NCBI RefSeq assembly: GCF_001580995.1
Contig: NZ_LHZU01000148.1
Coordinates: 124,001-188,000, forward strand
Source: Acetobacter senegalensis
Lineage (GTDB): Bacteria; Pseudomonadota; Alphaproteobacteria; Acetobacterales; Acetobacteraceae
Length of the DNA stretch: 64,000 bases
Direction: 5' to 3'
Each line of letters begins with the position of its first letter. Within the stretch, counting starts at the first letter, position 1. Positions 18,250 to 27,242 of the stretch are shown here, one piece after another. A program made the position numbers and the translations under genes. The notes beneath the pieces are model-generated. The model had not been told where the DNA came from. It searched no databases and saw nothing but the letters and a program-made list of their open reading frames with translations.

Positions 18250-19707
18250 ATGCCCCCCACCATGGATGGTCAGACTGATACGCGTTTGATTAACAAGGAT
18301 CTCGCACCCACCCAGACCAGAACGTGGGCGTGGTCTGATTATCTCTTTCTATGGATGTCCAACGTTCATAGTGTGGCAGGGTATGTTACTGCGGGCAGCC
18401 TTTTTGCCATGGGGTTGCCAGCAATGGATGTTTTTCTGGCACTGCTGCTGGCCATATGTGTTGTGCAATTAGGGAGCAATCTTGTCGCTCAACCCAGCTT
18501 TGTTTCAGGCTCACCATTTCCGGTTGTTGCGCGCATGGCATTTGGTGTTCATGGTGCCATTGTGCCGGCTTTTGTAAGGGGTGCTATTGCTGTTGGATGG
18601 TATGGCATCCAAACATGGCTTGCCTCCAACGCGCTCCTCATTCTGGCGCTCAAGATCTGGCCTTATCTGGCGTCATGGGCAGAAGTGCAGCAGCATGGTT
18701 TTGCGGGCCTTTCCACCTTGGGGTGGACAACCTTCATGACCGTATGGCTGCTTCAGCTCCTGCTGTTTTGGCGCGGAATGGAAGCTATCCGGCATTTTAT
18801 TGATTGGGCAGGCCCAGCCATTTACATCATGATGATTGCGCTGGACGGGTGGCTTTTGTGGCATGCACACGGGCAGATTGATTTTCACGTTTTTGATACG
18901 GCTGAAAACGGGAATTTCACAAAAAGGGTTTTGGGTGTTCTGAATGCAGTCTCGTTAACTGTTGCCTATTTTTCCCCCATCATTCTGAATTTTGGTGATT
19001 TTTCTCGTTATGGAAAATCAATGCGGGATATCCGCGTTGGCAATTTCTGGGGGCTTCCTGTCAATTTTATGGGTTTCTCCGTTCTAACGCTCGTAACAAT
19101 TCTACTGACTCAACCTGTCTTTGGGCGTATTATTCTGGATCCTGTTGAAACGATTACTCAAATTGATAGTCTGAGCATTATTGTTGTTGGTATGGCGACG
19201 TTTCTGATCGCAACAATAGGGATCAATATTTCTGCAAATTTTGTTTCAGCCGCATTTGATTTTTCAAACCTTTCCCCCCGTATTCTTTCCTGGCGCAAAG
19301 GGGGCGTTATTGCCGCTGTGGGGGCTATTCTTGTAACACCATGGAATCTCTACACGCGGCCAGAGCTTATTCACTTCACGCTGGACGTTCTTGGCACCTT
19401 TATTGCGCCTCTTATCGGTATTCTCCTTTCTGATTACTATCTCGTCCAGAAAAAGATGGTTGATGTGCAGGCCCTATACTCTAACAGTCCGGCAGCGCGT
19501 TACTGGTACCGTAAAGGGGTGAATTTCCGTGCTCTTTTCGCTCTTATAGCGGGCGTGGGGTGCGGGTTGATCATAGTTTTCACACAGCATTATATGGCTT
19601 TCCGCAATTTTTCCTGGATTGCAGGGTTTTGTGTGGGAGGAATATCATACACGGGGTTGAGTTTTCTGCTGCCCCGTTCCCACAAACAGCCTGAGCCGTC
19701 TCCATGA
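18250..19707 (+). CDS. NCS1 family nucleobase:cation symporter
   Basis: The chosen start at 18250 gives 485 residues; a GTG at 18241 and an ATG at 18262 are alternatives. About twelve hydrophobic helices are present, beginning with the NCS1 pattern WSDYLFLWMSNVHSVAGYVTAG. Then come NLVAQPSFVSGSPFPVVARM, GWYGIQTWLAS, and FGDFSRYGKS, typical of Fur/PucI/CodB-type carriers. It imports uracil, thymine, hydantoin or allantoin with a cation across the inner membrane. Its divergent position to dihydropyrimidinase suggests a pyrimidine or dihydropyrimidine substrate. Confidence 0.9.
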   Translation: MPPTMDGQTDTRLINKDLAPTQTRTWAWSDYLFLWMSNVHSVAGYVTAGSLFAMGLPAMDVFLALLLAICVVQLGSNLVAQPSFVSGSPFPVVARMAFGVHGAIVPAFVRGAIAVGWYGIQTWLASNALLILALKIWPYLASWAEVQQHGFAGLSTLGWTTFMTVWLLQLLLFWRGMEAIRHFIDWAGPAIYIMMIALDGWLLWHAHGQIDFHVFDTAENGNFTKRVLGVLNAVSLTVAYFSPIILNFGDFSRYGKSMRDIRVGNFWGLPVNFMGFSVLTLVTILLTQPVFGRIILDPVETITQIDSLSIIVVGMATFLIATIGINISANFVSAAFDFSNLSPRILSWRKGGVIAAVGAILVTPWNLYTRPELIHFTLDVLGTFIAPLIGILLSDYYLVQKKMVDVQALYSNSPAARYWYRKGVNFRALFALIAGVGCGLIIVFTQHYMAFRNFSWIAGFCVGGISYTGLSFLLPRSHKQPEPSP

Positions 19708-19761
19708 TGATTTGGATGACGTTTTCACAATCTGAATTTTAAAAAAAACAGGTTGATCTTG

Positions 19762-20634
19762 TCAGATCATCTCCACGAATGCTTGTGCAGCATGCCCCAT
19801 GCGTCGTGATTTGTGGCGCAGCATAGAGAAGTTGCGTTCATCCAGAATGCAATCAAGAGCCTGAATGAGGCCTGCCCGAACGCGCGGCGCGGCAGCAAGG
19901 TGAGAGACGGCGGTAATCAGATCACCGTCTGAGACAGCCTCCATCACGGCCTCATTGGATGGAAGAACCAGTCTGACTGTCAGTTCTGTTAAGTCCAGAC
20001 TAAAACGGGAGTGCAGACAGGTTTCCAGATGGTTGCGTGTGCCAGATCCTTCCTCACGCAAGACCCATTGGGCTTTTATAAGGTCTTCACGGCGGGGCGG
20101 GCGGTTCGTCAGGGGGTGTCCCGGTGCCACATAGAGCCCAAAGCCATCTCCTCCCACTTTGTGCCGTGCCAACACTCCTTCCTCAACATAGCCTTCCACA
20201 AATCCCAAATCCGCATCGCCAGCAAGAACGCTCGCGGCTGCCTGCGTTGTATTGCAAACCCGAAGGTCGAGCGTGATGCCGGGGTGGCAGGATGCAAACC
20301 GTGCGAGGCGGCGCGGTAACCAGTAGCTCGCTACTGTCTGGCTGGCGACGACGCGCAACGTTCCGCGGACCAACCCTGAAAGATCGTCAAGTGTTTGCAA
20401 AGCCTGCGCCGCTTTTGCCAGAACACCTTGTGCCTCTGGCAGAAAAGTTCGGCCTGCTTCATTAAGCTCAAGGCCGCGCCCAATGCGTTCGAACAGTCTG
20501 GTCGCGTGTTTTTCTTCTAATGCAGCAATGGCAGCGCTTACGGCAGGTTGCGTCAGGCACAGAATTTCGGCAGCCGCACGCATGTTGAGCGTTTCCGCAA
20601 CGGTCACGAAGATACGAAGTTGTTCCAATGTCAT
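19762..20634 (-). CDS. LysR family transcriptional regulator (YeiE-like)
   Basis: A 290-residue LysR protein. The N-terminal helix-turn-helix reads LNMRAAAEILCLTQPAVSAA, followed by a substrate-binding domain of the CysB/CbbR group (GTLRVVASQTVASYWLPRRL). Its partner, divergent across 39-75 bases, is a YeiH-type membrane protein. YeiE next to YeiH is the E. coli arrangement, and YeiE is linked to sulfite. It probably regulates the neighbouring gene; the effector is not visible in the sequence. Confidence 0.85.
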   Translation of the reverse strand: MTLEQLRIFVTVAETLNMRAAAEILCLTQPAVSAAIAALEEKHATRLFERIGRGLELNEAGRTFLPEAQGVLAKAAQALQTLDDLSGLVRGTLRVVASQTVASYWLPRRLARFASCHPGITLDLRVCNTTQAAASVLAGDADLGFVEGYVEEGVLARHKVGGDGFGLYVAPGHPLTNRPPRREDLIKAQWVLREEGSGTRNHLETCLHSRFSLDLTELTVRLVLPSNEAVMEAVSDGDLITAVSHLAAAPRVRAGLIQALDCILDERNFSMLRHKSRRMGHAAQAFVEMI

Positions 20635-20709
20635 TCAATAAATATAATCTATTGAACAGATACAAACAATCCATTGGATTTATCGAGTGTGGGCCGCGAT
20701 GCTGCCCTC

Positions 20710-21738
20710 ATGAAACAGAAGCGTCTCAATTATGGTTATGCGCCTGGGGTAGTCCTCAGTCTTGCCGTCGCCATCGTATCGCTATTGGTAGAACAGGCTG
20801 AGCGGCTACTAACAGGCACGGTATGGCTTGAAGGGCTTGTTCTTGCCATTCTTCTGGGAACAATCGTTCGCACTGTCTGGATGCCGTCGGCTCGTTATCA
20901 TTCTGGTATCCATTTTACGGCGCATCGGGTGTTGGAATGGGCCGTTGCACTAATGGGGGGAACAATCAGCGCGGGCGTGGTGCTGCGGGCAGGGCCAGTG
21001 CTGCTGTTCGGGATTGTCCTCACAGTGTGCGTTACAATTCTCGCTGGTATCGCAATTGGGCGTGTGTTGAAACTGCCCACGAAGATGGCCATTCTGATTG
21101 CATGCGGCAACGCAATCTGTGGCAATTCCGCGATTGCCGCCATAGCCCCGGTTATTGATGCGGATAGCGACGATGTGGCGACATCTGTTGCCTTTACTGC
21201 CGTGCTCGGCATTATCGTGGTGGTTGCCCTGCCAATCATTGCCCATGGATTGGGGTTGACGGCTGAAGGTGGGGGTATGCTGGCTGGGCTGACGGTGTAT
21301 GCCGTGCCACAGGTTCTGGCTGCTGCTGGCCCCATGGGCCCGGTGGCGGTACAGATGGGCACAGTGGTCAAGCTGGTGCGTGTGCTGATGCTTGGGCCAG
21401 TTGTCGCTGGTTTTTCGCTTCTTCACGCACGAACGGAGTTGGCGCGGGATGCCTCCATTTGTAGATTCGGCGTAACCCGGTTCCTTCCACCATTCATTCT
21501 GGCGTTCATGGCGCTGATGGCTCTGCGTTCGGTCGGCCTGCTACCGGATGCTGTGGTTGTCCCCCTGCACGTTACGAGTAACGTGCTGACAATTGTCGCC
21601 ATGGCGGGGCTTGGTCTGACCGTTGATCTGCGCGGTGTCTGTGCTGCCGGCATGAAAACCATAGCCTGCGTTACGCTCTCTCTCTTTCTGCTGGGAACTG
21701 CTGCCTTGTGCGTTGTTCGGTTGTGCTGTCATGCATAA
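20710..21738 (+). CDS. YeiH-family putative sulfate/sulfite exporter (UPF0324)
   Basis: A 342-residue polytopic membrane protein from the ATG at 20710; in-frame TTG (20674) and GTG (20689) starts would lengthen it. It has about ten helices. The family core KMAILIACGNAICGNSAIAA, then APVIDADSDDVATSVAFTA, marks the YeiH/UPF0324 family (Cons_hypoth698). Further family segments are LTVYAVPQVLAAA and KLVRVLMLGPVV. Relatives are proposed to export sulfate or sulfite. The divergent LysR gene supports a regulated pair. Confidence 0.85.
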   Translation: MKQKRLNYGYAPGVVLSLAVAIVSLLVEQAERLLTGTVWLEGLVLAILLGTIVRTVWMPSARYHSGIHFTAHRVLEWAVALMGGTISAGVVLRAGPVLLFGIVLTVCVTILAGIAIGRVLKLPTKMAILIACGNAICGNSAIAAIAPVIDADSDDVATSVAFTAVLGIIVVVALPIIAHGLGLTAEGGGMLAGLTVYAVPQVLAAAGPMGPVAVQMGTVVKLVRVLMLGPVVAGFSLLHARTELARDASICRFGVTRFLPPFILAFMALMALRSVGLLPDAVVVPLHVTSNVLTIVAMAGLGLTVDLRGVCAAGMKTIACVTLSLFLLGTAALCVVRLCCHA

Positions 21739-21841
21739 TGGAAAACGGCACCCGCACTGATCGGGCAGGAAAAGTCCGCATGCCAAGAAAAGGGGGAAGG
21801 CTGGCTCGGGCATTTTTGAAGAAGATGATGGTGCACCAGAA

Positions 21842-21872
21842 TGCGTAGGAGCAGGTAAGTCGCTCCTACGCA
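21842..21872. terminator. Hairpin between convergent yeiH-like and alcohol dehydrogenase genes
   Basis: Perfect 11-base arms (21842-21852, TGCGTAGGAGC, and 21862-21872) enclose a 9-base loop. It lies 15 bases after the stop of the leftward alcohol dehydrogenase gene. There is no U-tract on either side, so termination may need Rho or the hairpin may protect the 3' end. Confidence 0.5.
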
Positions 21873-21887
21873 AGATGATACCGTGTC

Positions 21888-24071
21888 TTATTCGGTAATC
21901 GCGCGGCCTTGTGGAATGTTCTGAGGGTTGGCGCGGGCTGCTACTTCTCGCGCGTAGGTCTCATTGGCTCGTTTGATCAGGAACTGGCGGATTTTTTCAA
22001 TGTCCTGGCGTGAAAGGATGTCATCAAAGCGTGCCATGCCGTACGCGGTCAGGGCTCCCCGGCCGACGACATTCTGGAATCCCGCCATGTGATGAATGGC
22101 ACCTGACCAGCGCAGGTCCGGCAGGACACCACCAGAAAGCGCGTTGTCACCGTGGCAAACCTGACAGAACGTTTCGTAAAGCTGGTACCCTGCGGCGGCC
22201 TGCTGTGCATCGAATTGTTCTGGCGGCTTGACCGGTATCATCCCCCTGTCATTTTGTGGTGGGAGTTCCGCCGTACCATCCAGCGCGAAAACGAGCAGAC
22301 GGGAATGATTGACCGTCCAGCCCGAGGACAGCGCCGTTCGTCCCATCAGCAATGGATAGATGCCGCCCCAACCGGTTTCTACAGCAATATATTGCTTGCC
22401 ATTCACTTCATAGGAGATTGGCGGTGCGATAATCCCGCTCTGTGCGTTGAAATTGAAAAGATCTGCACCATTCCTTGCGTCATAGGCATGGAACTCGCCG
22501 TTTGCTAGCCCCTGGAAGATCAGGTTGCCACCCGTGGAAAGGAGGCCCCCGTTCCATGGCCCCTTGTGATCGACCCGAAAGATTTCCTTCTGTTGTTTGG
22601 GGTCCCACGCAATCAGCCACCCTGTGAGCGTCTTGAGAAAACCGTCGCGGATAGCGGGATCATCGGGAAGACCCTGCATGCTGATTCCGAGGTTCAAGCC
22701 TTTGTGCTTCAAGGGGTGGGCGTCGGGGGTAAACACCATCGGGATCTGTTGGGCAGGAATATAGACAAGGCCAGTCTGGGCGCTATAGCTCATGGCTGCA
22801 AAATTATGTCCGCCCAGATCCCCCGGAAGGCCTGCCCAAGGTTTGCCCGTAAGGGAATACAGTGCGTCAGGAACGATATTGGGGCGGCCCGTTACGGGAT
22901 CAATCTCTTTGGCCCAGTTAACAGGCACATAGTTCCTTGCCGAGATGAATTCACCTGTTTGCGCGTCTATAATATAGAAGAAACCGTTTTTGGGTGCGTG
23001 AAGCAGGACATGACGCTTTTTGCCGTTGATTTCGAGGTCGGCGGTCATAATGTGCTGGGTAGAGGTATAATCCCACTGATCCTGAGGTGTTTCCTGGAAA
23101 TGCCAGACATATTCCCCGGTTTCTGGCCGAATGGCCACAATTGACCCAAGGAAGAGATTGTCCCCAATTCCGTCAGAACGTTGTTTATAGTTCCACGGTG
23201 AGCCGTTGCCGACGCCAAGATAGACAAGATCGGTCTGCGGATCATAAACGATGGAATCCCATACCGTTCCGCCACCACCGGAGTGGATCCATGCACCATG
23301 CGGCCCCCAGGTACGATAGGCCATGGTCATCAGGGGGGCGTCAGATGCTGCGTGGTCGGGTTGATTTGAACGGTTGGGCGTGGTGTAGAAGCGCCATTTC
23401 AGCGCCCCGGTTTCAGCATTGAAGCCCGAGACGAAGCCGCGTGCGCCGAACTCCGCGCCACCATTGCCGATCATCACCACGCCCTTGGCTACGCGTGGTG
23501 CGCCATCGGTAATGTAGGATTTTATATCGCCCAGCCACGCGTCCTTGGGAATTGTGTCCACCTCCCATATTTTGTGGCCGGTTTTAGCATCCAGAGCGAT
23601 CAGACGGTTATCGAATGTTCCTACAAAAATCTTGCCGTTCCAGTAGGCTGCCCCACGATTAACGGTATCACAACAGCCGCGCACGGCGGATGGTCCCGGC
23701 ACTTGAGGATCATAACTCCAGAGCAACTTGCCGCTCGCTCCGTCATAGGCGCGGACCTTGCTCCAGTTTGTCGTGGCGTAGAGGGTACCATTGACCACCA
23801 GCGGCGTGCCTTCCTGGCCGCGATTGGTGTCGAAGTTGCTTGACCACGCCAGTTTGAGCCGGCCAATTGTTTCCGTGTTGATCTGGTTTAGCGGGCTATA
23901 ACGGTGTTCGTTATAGGTGCGTCCATGGGTCGGCCAGTTCTGTGGCGATTCCTCCGCTTGTGTGACGACAGGATCATCCGTTGCAGCCTGGCTTTGCGAT
24001 AGATGGGTAGCGGACAAGGTAAGGATGACGACCATATATAAGGTCGCCCTAAACAGGAAAAAGTGCTTCAT
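21888..24071 (-). CDS. PQQ-dependent quinohaemoprotein alcohol dehydrogenase (type II, cytochrome c fused)
   Basis: A 727-residue periplasmic enzyme with a signal peptide (cleavage after about residue 30, SQSQAA). Tryptophan-docking beta-propeller repeats span about 45-600 (TGHKIWEVDT, TGEYVWHFQE). The vicinal disulfide GCC is at 133-134. Likely Ca ligands are Glu207 (GGAEFGARG) and Asn289 (GVGNGSPWN), with catalytic Asp334 (DQWDYTSTQ). Thr at +2 after Asp334 argues against the lanthanide XoxF type, which has Asp there. The C-terminal cytochrome c has CQVCH at 636-640 and a likely Met ligand near 679. It oxidises primary alcohols and passes electrons to a cytochrome or quinone. It is the third gene after the SphA-like protein and aldehyde dehydrogenase genes. 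Confidence 0.9.
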   Translation of the reverse strand: MKHFFLFRATLYMVVILTLSATHLSQSQAATDDPVVTQAEESPQNWPTHGRTYNEHRYSPLNQINTETIGRLKLAWSSNFDTNRGQEGTPLVVNGTLYATTNWSKVRAYDGASGKLLWSYDPQVPGPSAVRGCCDTVNRGAAYWNGKIFVGTFDNRLIALDAKTGHKIWEVDTIPKDAWLGDIKSYITDGAPRVAKGVVMIGNGGAEFGARGFVSGFNAETGALKWRFYTTPNRSNQPDHAASDAPLMTMAYRTWGPHGAWIHSGGGGTVWDSIVYDPQTDLVYLGVGNGSPWNYKQRSDGIGDNLFLGSIVAIRPETGEYVWHFQETPQDQWDYTSTQHIMTADLEINGKKRHVLLHAPKNGFFYIIDAQTGEFISARNYVPVNWAKEIDPVTGRPNIVPDALYSLTGKPWAGLPGDLGGHNFAAMSYSAQTGLVYIPAQQIPMVFTPDAHPLKHKGLNLGISMQGLPDDPAIRDGFLKTLTGWLIAWDPKQQKEIFRVDHKGPWNGGLLSTGGNLIFQGLANGEFHAYDARNGADLFNFNAQSGIIAPPISYEVNGKQYIAVETGWGGIYPLLMGRTALSSGWTVNHSRLLVFALDGTAELPPQNDRGMIPVKPPEQFDAQQAAAGYQLYETFCQVCHGDNALSGGVLPDLRWSGAIHHMAGFQNVVGRGALTAYGMARFDDILSRQDIEKIRQFLIKRANETYAREVAARANPQNIPQGRAITE

Positions 24072-24123
24072 GGTATTGCTCTCGACCAGTGCTGACTTGC
24101 GAAGAGTGCTCCGGTTATTGTTT

Positions 24124-25617
24124 TTAATATCGCATGATCACTGATTTGATTTCCGTGAAATGATCGATGAACGCACTTCCGAATTCACGACCGATTCCAG
24201 ATCCTTTTGTACCGCCAAATGGCATGGCGGGATCGATATAATTGTGCATGTTGACCCAGACTGTGCCCGCTTCAACACGAGGAATGAGACGCAGGGCCTG
24301 CGATAGATTGTTGGTCCAAAGGCTGGCAGCCAGACCGTATGGTGAGTCGTTCATGAGTGTCACCAGTTCGTCCACGCTGTCATACGCCAGAAGAGACGCG
24401 ACTGGACCGAATACTTCCTGACGCATCAGTTCGTCATTCTCTGATCGCGCCAGTACTGCCGTTGGCTGTATGTAGCAACCAGGCATATCAAATGCGCCGC
24501 CGCCATGGATGAATGTCAGATTCTGGTCACGTGCTCTCGTGAAATACCCGATCACTTTGTTAAAATGGGACCGATTTGCCAGCGGGCCGAAACGGCTTTC
24601 ATCATCCATCGGATTACCCGGCGTGAGAGTCGTCAGACGCTTGCCGAGTTGCTCTGCTACATCATTGATCAGGGAGCGATGGACATAATAGCGTTCAGCA
24701 GAAGCACAGACTTGACCCGAATTGAGAAAACCGGCCTCAATAATGCCCTCTACAGTCTTCTCTGGCGAAACATCAGGTAAGAAACCTGCGGCATTCTTGC
24801 CACCGAGTTCGAGAGTGACTCGTTTGAAGCCAGATTGAAGGGCGGCTGTGCCGATAATTGCCCCTGTTTCCATGCCGCCGGTAAACGTGACTTTGGCAAT
24901 TTTGGGATGTGTTGTGAGGGCGTGACCCACCTGCTGCCCGGGGCCGTTGACCACGTTTAGAACACCAGGAGGGATTCCTGCTTCAATCGCCAGTTCTGCA
25001 ACACGTAGCATGGTGAGGGGCGTCACCTCGCTGGGCTTGATGACGGCTGTGAAGCCGCACGCCAGCGCTGACCCGAATTTCCAGACCGCAATCATGATCG
25101 AAAAATTCCAGGGTACAATGCCTGCCACCACACCCAGTGGCTCACGCAGTGTCAGCCCGGTATATTTCTCGCCATTGGCGGAAGGGAGAGAGAGTGCAAC
25201 AGTCTTGCCCTCAATTCGTGTTGTCCAGCCTGCATAATAGCGCAGGAACGATACGGCATAATCGACCTCGAAAGCGCGTGATAAAGTAATCAGCTTTCCC
25301 GACGTCAGGGTTTCAATCTGTGCCAGTTCTTCACGATGGGCGATCATGAGATCGGCAAGCCGGTTCAGCAGCAGGCCGCGCTGGGCTGGAGAAACGTCCG
25401 CCCAGCCACCGTGAAAGGCACGGTGAGCGGAGTCTACCGCATAGTCGATATCTCTGCTCGTGGCCGTGGCAACATGTGCAATCACCTCATCCGTAGCGGG
25501 ATTGGTGATGGTGATCACTTCGTCCCGCTGAGAAACAACAGTTTTGCCGTTTATGAATTGACCGTTCAACCGATTCATGAAATCGCGAACCTGGGGTAGT
25601 ATGGAAACTTCAACCAT
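24124..25617 (-). CDS. NAD(P)-dependent aldehyde dehydrogenase
   Basis: A 497-residue ALDH. The Rossmann segment VVAGIVPWNFSIMIAVWKFG is present, with VTFTGGMETGAIIG, catalytic Glu in VTLELGGKNAAGF and catalytic Cys in NSGQVCASAERYYV. The C-terminus has MPFGGTKGSGIGREFG. It probably oxidises the aldehyde made by the downstream quinoprotein alcohol dehydrogenase, though one enzyme is cytoplasmic and the other periplasmic. It lies 38 bases after the SphA-like gene and 52 bases before the dehydrogenase gene, in one operon. The substrate range cannot be read from the sequence. Confidence 0.88.
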   Translation of the reverse strand: MVEVSILPQVRDFMNRLNGQFINGKTVVSQRDEVITITNPATDEVIAHVATATSRDIDYAVDSAHRAFHGGWADVSPAQRGLLLNRLADLMIAHREELAQIETLTSGKLITLSRAFEVDYAVSFLRYYAGWTTRIEGKTVALSLPSANGEKYTGLTLREPLGVVAGIVPWNFSIMIAVWKFGSALACGFTAVIKPSEVTPLTMLRVAELAIEAGIPPGVLNVVNGPGQQVGHALTTHPKIAKVTFTGGMETGAIIGTAALQSGFKRVTLELGGKNAAGFLPDVSPEKTVEGIIEAGFLNSGQVCASAERYYVHRSLINDVAEQLGKRLTTLTPGNPMDDESRFGPLANRSHFNKVIGYFTRARDQNLTFIHGGGAFDMPGCYIQPTAVLARSENDELMRQEVFGPVASLLAYDSVDELVTLMNDSPYGLAASLWTNNLSQALRLIPRVEAGTVWVNMHNYIDPAMPFGGTKGSGIGREFGSAFIDHFTEIKSVIMRY

Positions 25618-25655
25618 ATTTTAAACGTCCTGTTCTGAACGGAAGATATTCTTGA

Positions 25656-26711
25656 TCAGTCGAACAGGTGGATCGGTAAGGCAAATTCCACCCAGTAACG
25701 GTCGCCGCCAATTGTATTGCGGGCATCCAGGGCATGCTGCCATTTAAGGACTACGGCTGTACCGGGGGAAAAATCATAAACAATCTGCGGTCCTATGGTG
25801 AAGTTGCGCAGCTTGTAGCCGTCCATATAACGTTGCCCGTTCAGGGTATCGTTACTTGTCTGGTAGGCCCAGTTACCGTTGACGCCAAACTGCAGTTTGC
25901 GCAATTTGGGGAACGGGCGGTAGGAAATACCATAATCCATGTTGAACAGCGTACCATCATGGTAGCCTGTATCACGGTTACGGGTTGACATCTGGACTGT
26001 ATTTTCAAGAGAAAACTCCCAGTTGCCAGGGGTCCATGTCACGGCGCCTTCTTCCATGAATGTCACGCGCGTGGCAGTAACATTCGAGAAATCAGAGTGG
26101 TTGTAAGAAGAACCCGGAAACCAGAAATCCTGTCCGAACAGTAAATGCAGGTCTCCTTTCGACCAGGTGACATAGAGGGCCTGCAGGTCGAATGATGACA
26201 TGTTGAAAGTATAGCTGTTCTGGCCACCGACACTTACATATTTGCGCTGGAAAACTGGCGAAAGTCCGGTGGAAAAATGAAAGTCCCCTAGTGCAAAATT
26301 CCATGTATGCAAAAGGCGCGGCGCAAACGCGAACAGATTTCCTCCAAATGCTTCGGGGGAATGACGACCGTGGCTGTCGTTGAGGGATGTCAGCGGAATA
26401 TCAGCAAGATAATTCAGAAGTTCGGTTTTCCCGAGATCTGGCATGATGGCCGGCAAAACGGTATTGACCCCCATGGGGTAGGTACTGCCACCTCCCTCAG
26501 TGGCATAAGCCGCCCGTGGCGCAGCATGCAAGCTCCACGCTGCCAACGTGATCAAAACAAAGGGCAGCGCTTTTTTGAAAAGAGAGTCATGAGTTTTTCC
26601 CAGTTTCTTGCGCTGAAGCGCCATGATGTCGTCCCGCGAGGTGCCTTGTGCGGCACGACAAGACTGAACGAAACCTTTACCCTTCGACACAGCAGAATAA
26701 GGCAGTGCCAT
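25656..26711 (-). CDS. SphA/MetA-pathway-type outer-membrane protein (phenol degradation channel family)
   Basis: The chosen start is the ATG at 26711 with GGAGG five bases upstream, giving 351 residues. The frame stays open to 26783, but that part overlaps an operator array. A signal-peptide-like segment (FKKALPFVLITLAAWSLHAA) begins about 45 residues in, so an internal ATG at 26624 is a good alternative start. The mature part begins TEGGGSTYPMGVNTVLPAIM, as in SphA and the MetA-pathway phenol degradation proteins. It continues as a predicted beta-barrel ending ...PIHLFD. Relatives are thought to be outer-membrane uptake channels for alcohols or aromatics. It leads the aldehyde dehydrogenase/alcohol dehydrogenase operon. 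Confidence 0.75.
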   Translation of the reverse strand: MALPYSAVSKGKGFVQSCRAAQGTSRDDIMALQRKKLGKTHDSLFKKALPFVLITLAAWSLHAAPRAAYATEGGGSTYPMGVNTVLPAIMPDLGKTELLNYLADIPLTSLNDSHGRHSPEAFGGNLFAFAPRLLHTWNFALGDFHFSTGLSPVFQRKYVSVGGQNSYTFNMSSFDLQALYVTWSKGDLHLLFGQDFWFPGSSYNHSDFSNVTATRVTFMEEGAVTWTPGNWEFSLENTVQMSTRNRDTGYHDGTLFNMDYGISYRPFPKLRKLQFGVNGNWAYQTSNDTLNGQRYMDGYKLRNFTIGPQIVYDFSPGTAVVLKWQHALDARNTIGGDRYWVEFALPIHLFD

Positions 26712-26725
26712 AAGTTCCTCCATGT

Positions 26726-26795
26726 AGCACGTTGACCGTGCTTTTGTTGTGAACATGTTTGCCGTGTTTTTTATTATCAACACGCTTTTCGTGTT
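26726..26795. promoter_or_regulatory. Array of three 17-bp inverted repeats upstream of the SphA-ALDH-ADH operon
   Basis: Three sites share the form ARCAYG-N5-CGTGYT. They are AGCACG/CGTGCT at 26726-26742, AACATG/CGTGTT at 26752-26768 and AACACG/CGTGTT at 26779-26795. The first and third have perfect arms and the second has one mismatch. Centres are 26 and 27 bases apart. They lie directly before the likely start at 26711, in the gap after the paaI stop. The even spacing suggests cooperative binding by a dimeric regulator; which one is unknown. Confidence 0.6.
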
Positions 26796-26810
26796 TATTG
26801 ATGAAGACCG

Positions 26811-27242
26811 TTATGAAGACGGCTCGGAGAACAGGGTGCCGCCTATGGATCGGGAATGCCCGCGAAATTGCGCTATGATGGTTCCTTCCTGACTGATTTC
26901 AATGTCGTACAGGCCGGAACGTCCTGCGCGACTGATTTCCCGGGCGCTTGCGAGGAGGCGCTTGCCTGCCACGCCGGGGGCCAGATAAGTGATGGAGCAA
27001 TGCGCGGCGACTGTACGATCATTGTAGCTATTGCACGCGACAGCAAATGCGCTGTCGGCCAAAGCAAAGATAAAGCCACCATGGATTGTGCCGATGCCGT
27101 TGGTCATTTCAATGGTTGCATTCATGGCAACTATCGAAAAGCCGGGTCCTACTTGCAAGATTTCCATGCCCAGGCTTTTGCTTTCCCTGTCATTGGTCCA
27201 TAAGGCTCTGGCTGCTGCGCGGGCACGTTCTTCTGGGGTCAT
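26811..27242 (-). CDS. paaI: Hotdog-fold thioesterase PaaI
   Basis: A 143-residue thioesterase. The hotdog motif GTIHGGFIFALADSAFAVA lies at about residues 51-69 with the catalytic Asp in LADSAFA. AAHCSITYLAP and SGLYDIEI follow. PaaI hydrolyses hydroxyphenylacetyl-CoA and other dead-end thioesters, freeing CoA during phenylacetate catabolism. It lies apart from the other paa genes, leftward, about 800 bases from the divergent paaX. It could be transcribed into the following SphA operon, but the operator array between them argues for a separate promoter there. Confidence 0.88.
   Translation of the reverse strand: MTPEERARAAARALWTNDRESKSLGMEILQVGPGFSIVAMNATIEMTNGIGTIHGGFIFALADSAFAVACNSYNDRTVAAHCSITYLAPGVAGKRLLASAREISRAGRSGLYDIEISQEGTIIAQFRGHSRSIGGTLFSEPSS

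Noticed and set aside
26712-26783. Upstream extension of the SphA-like frame
   Set aside because: It overlaps the operator array, and the ATG at 26711 has a strong GGAGG site.
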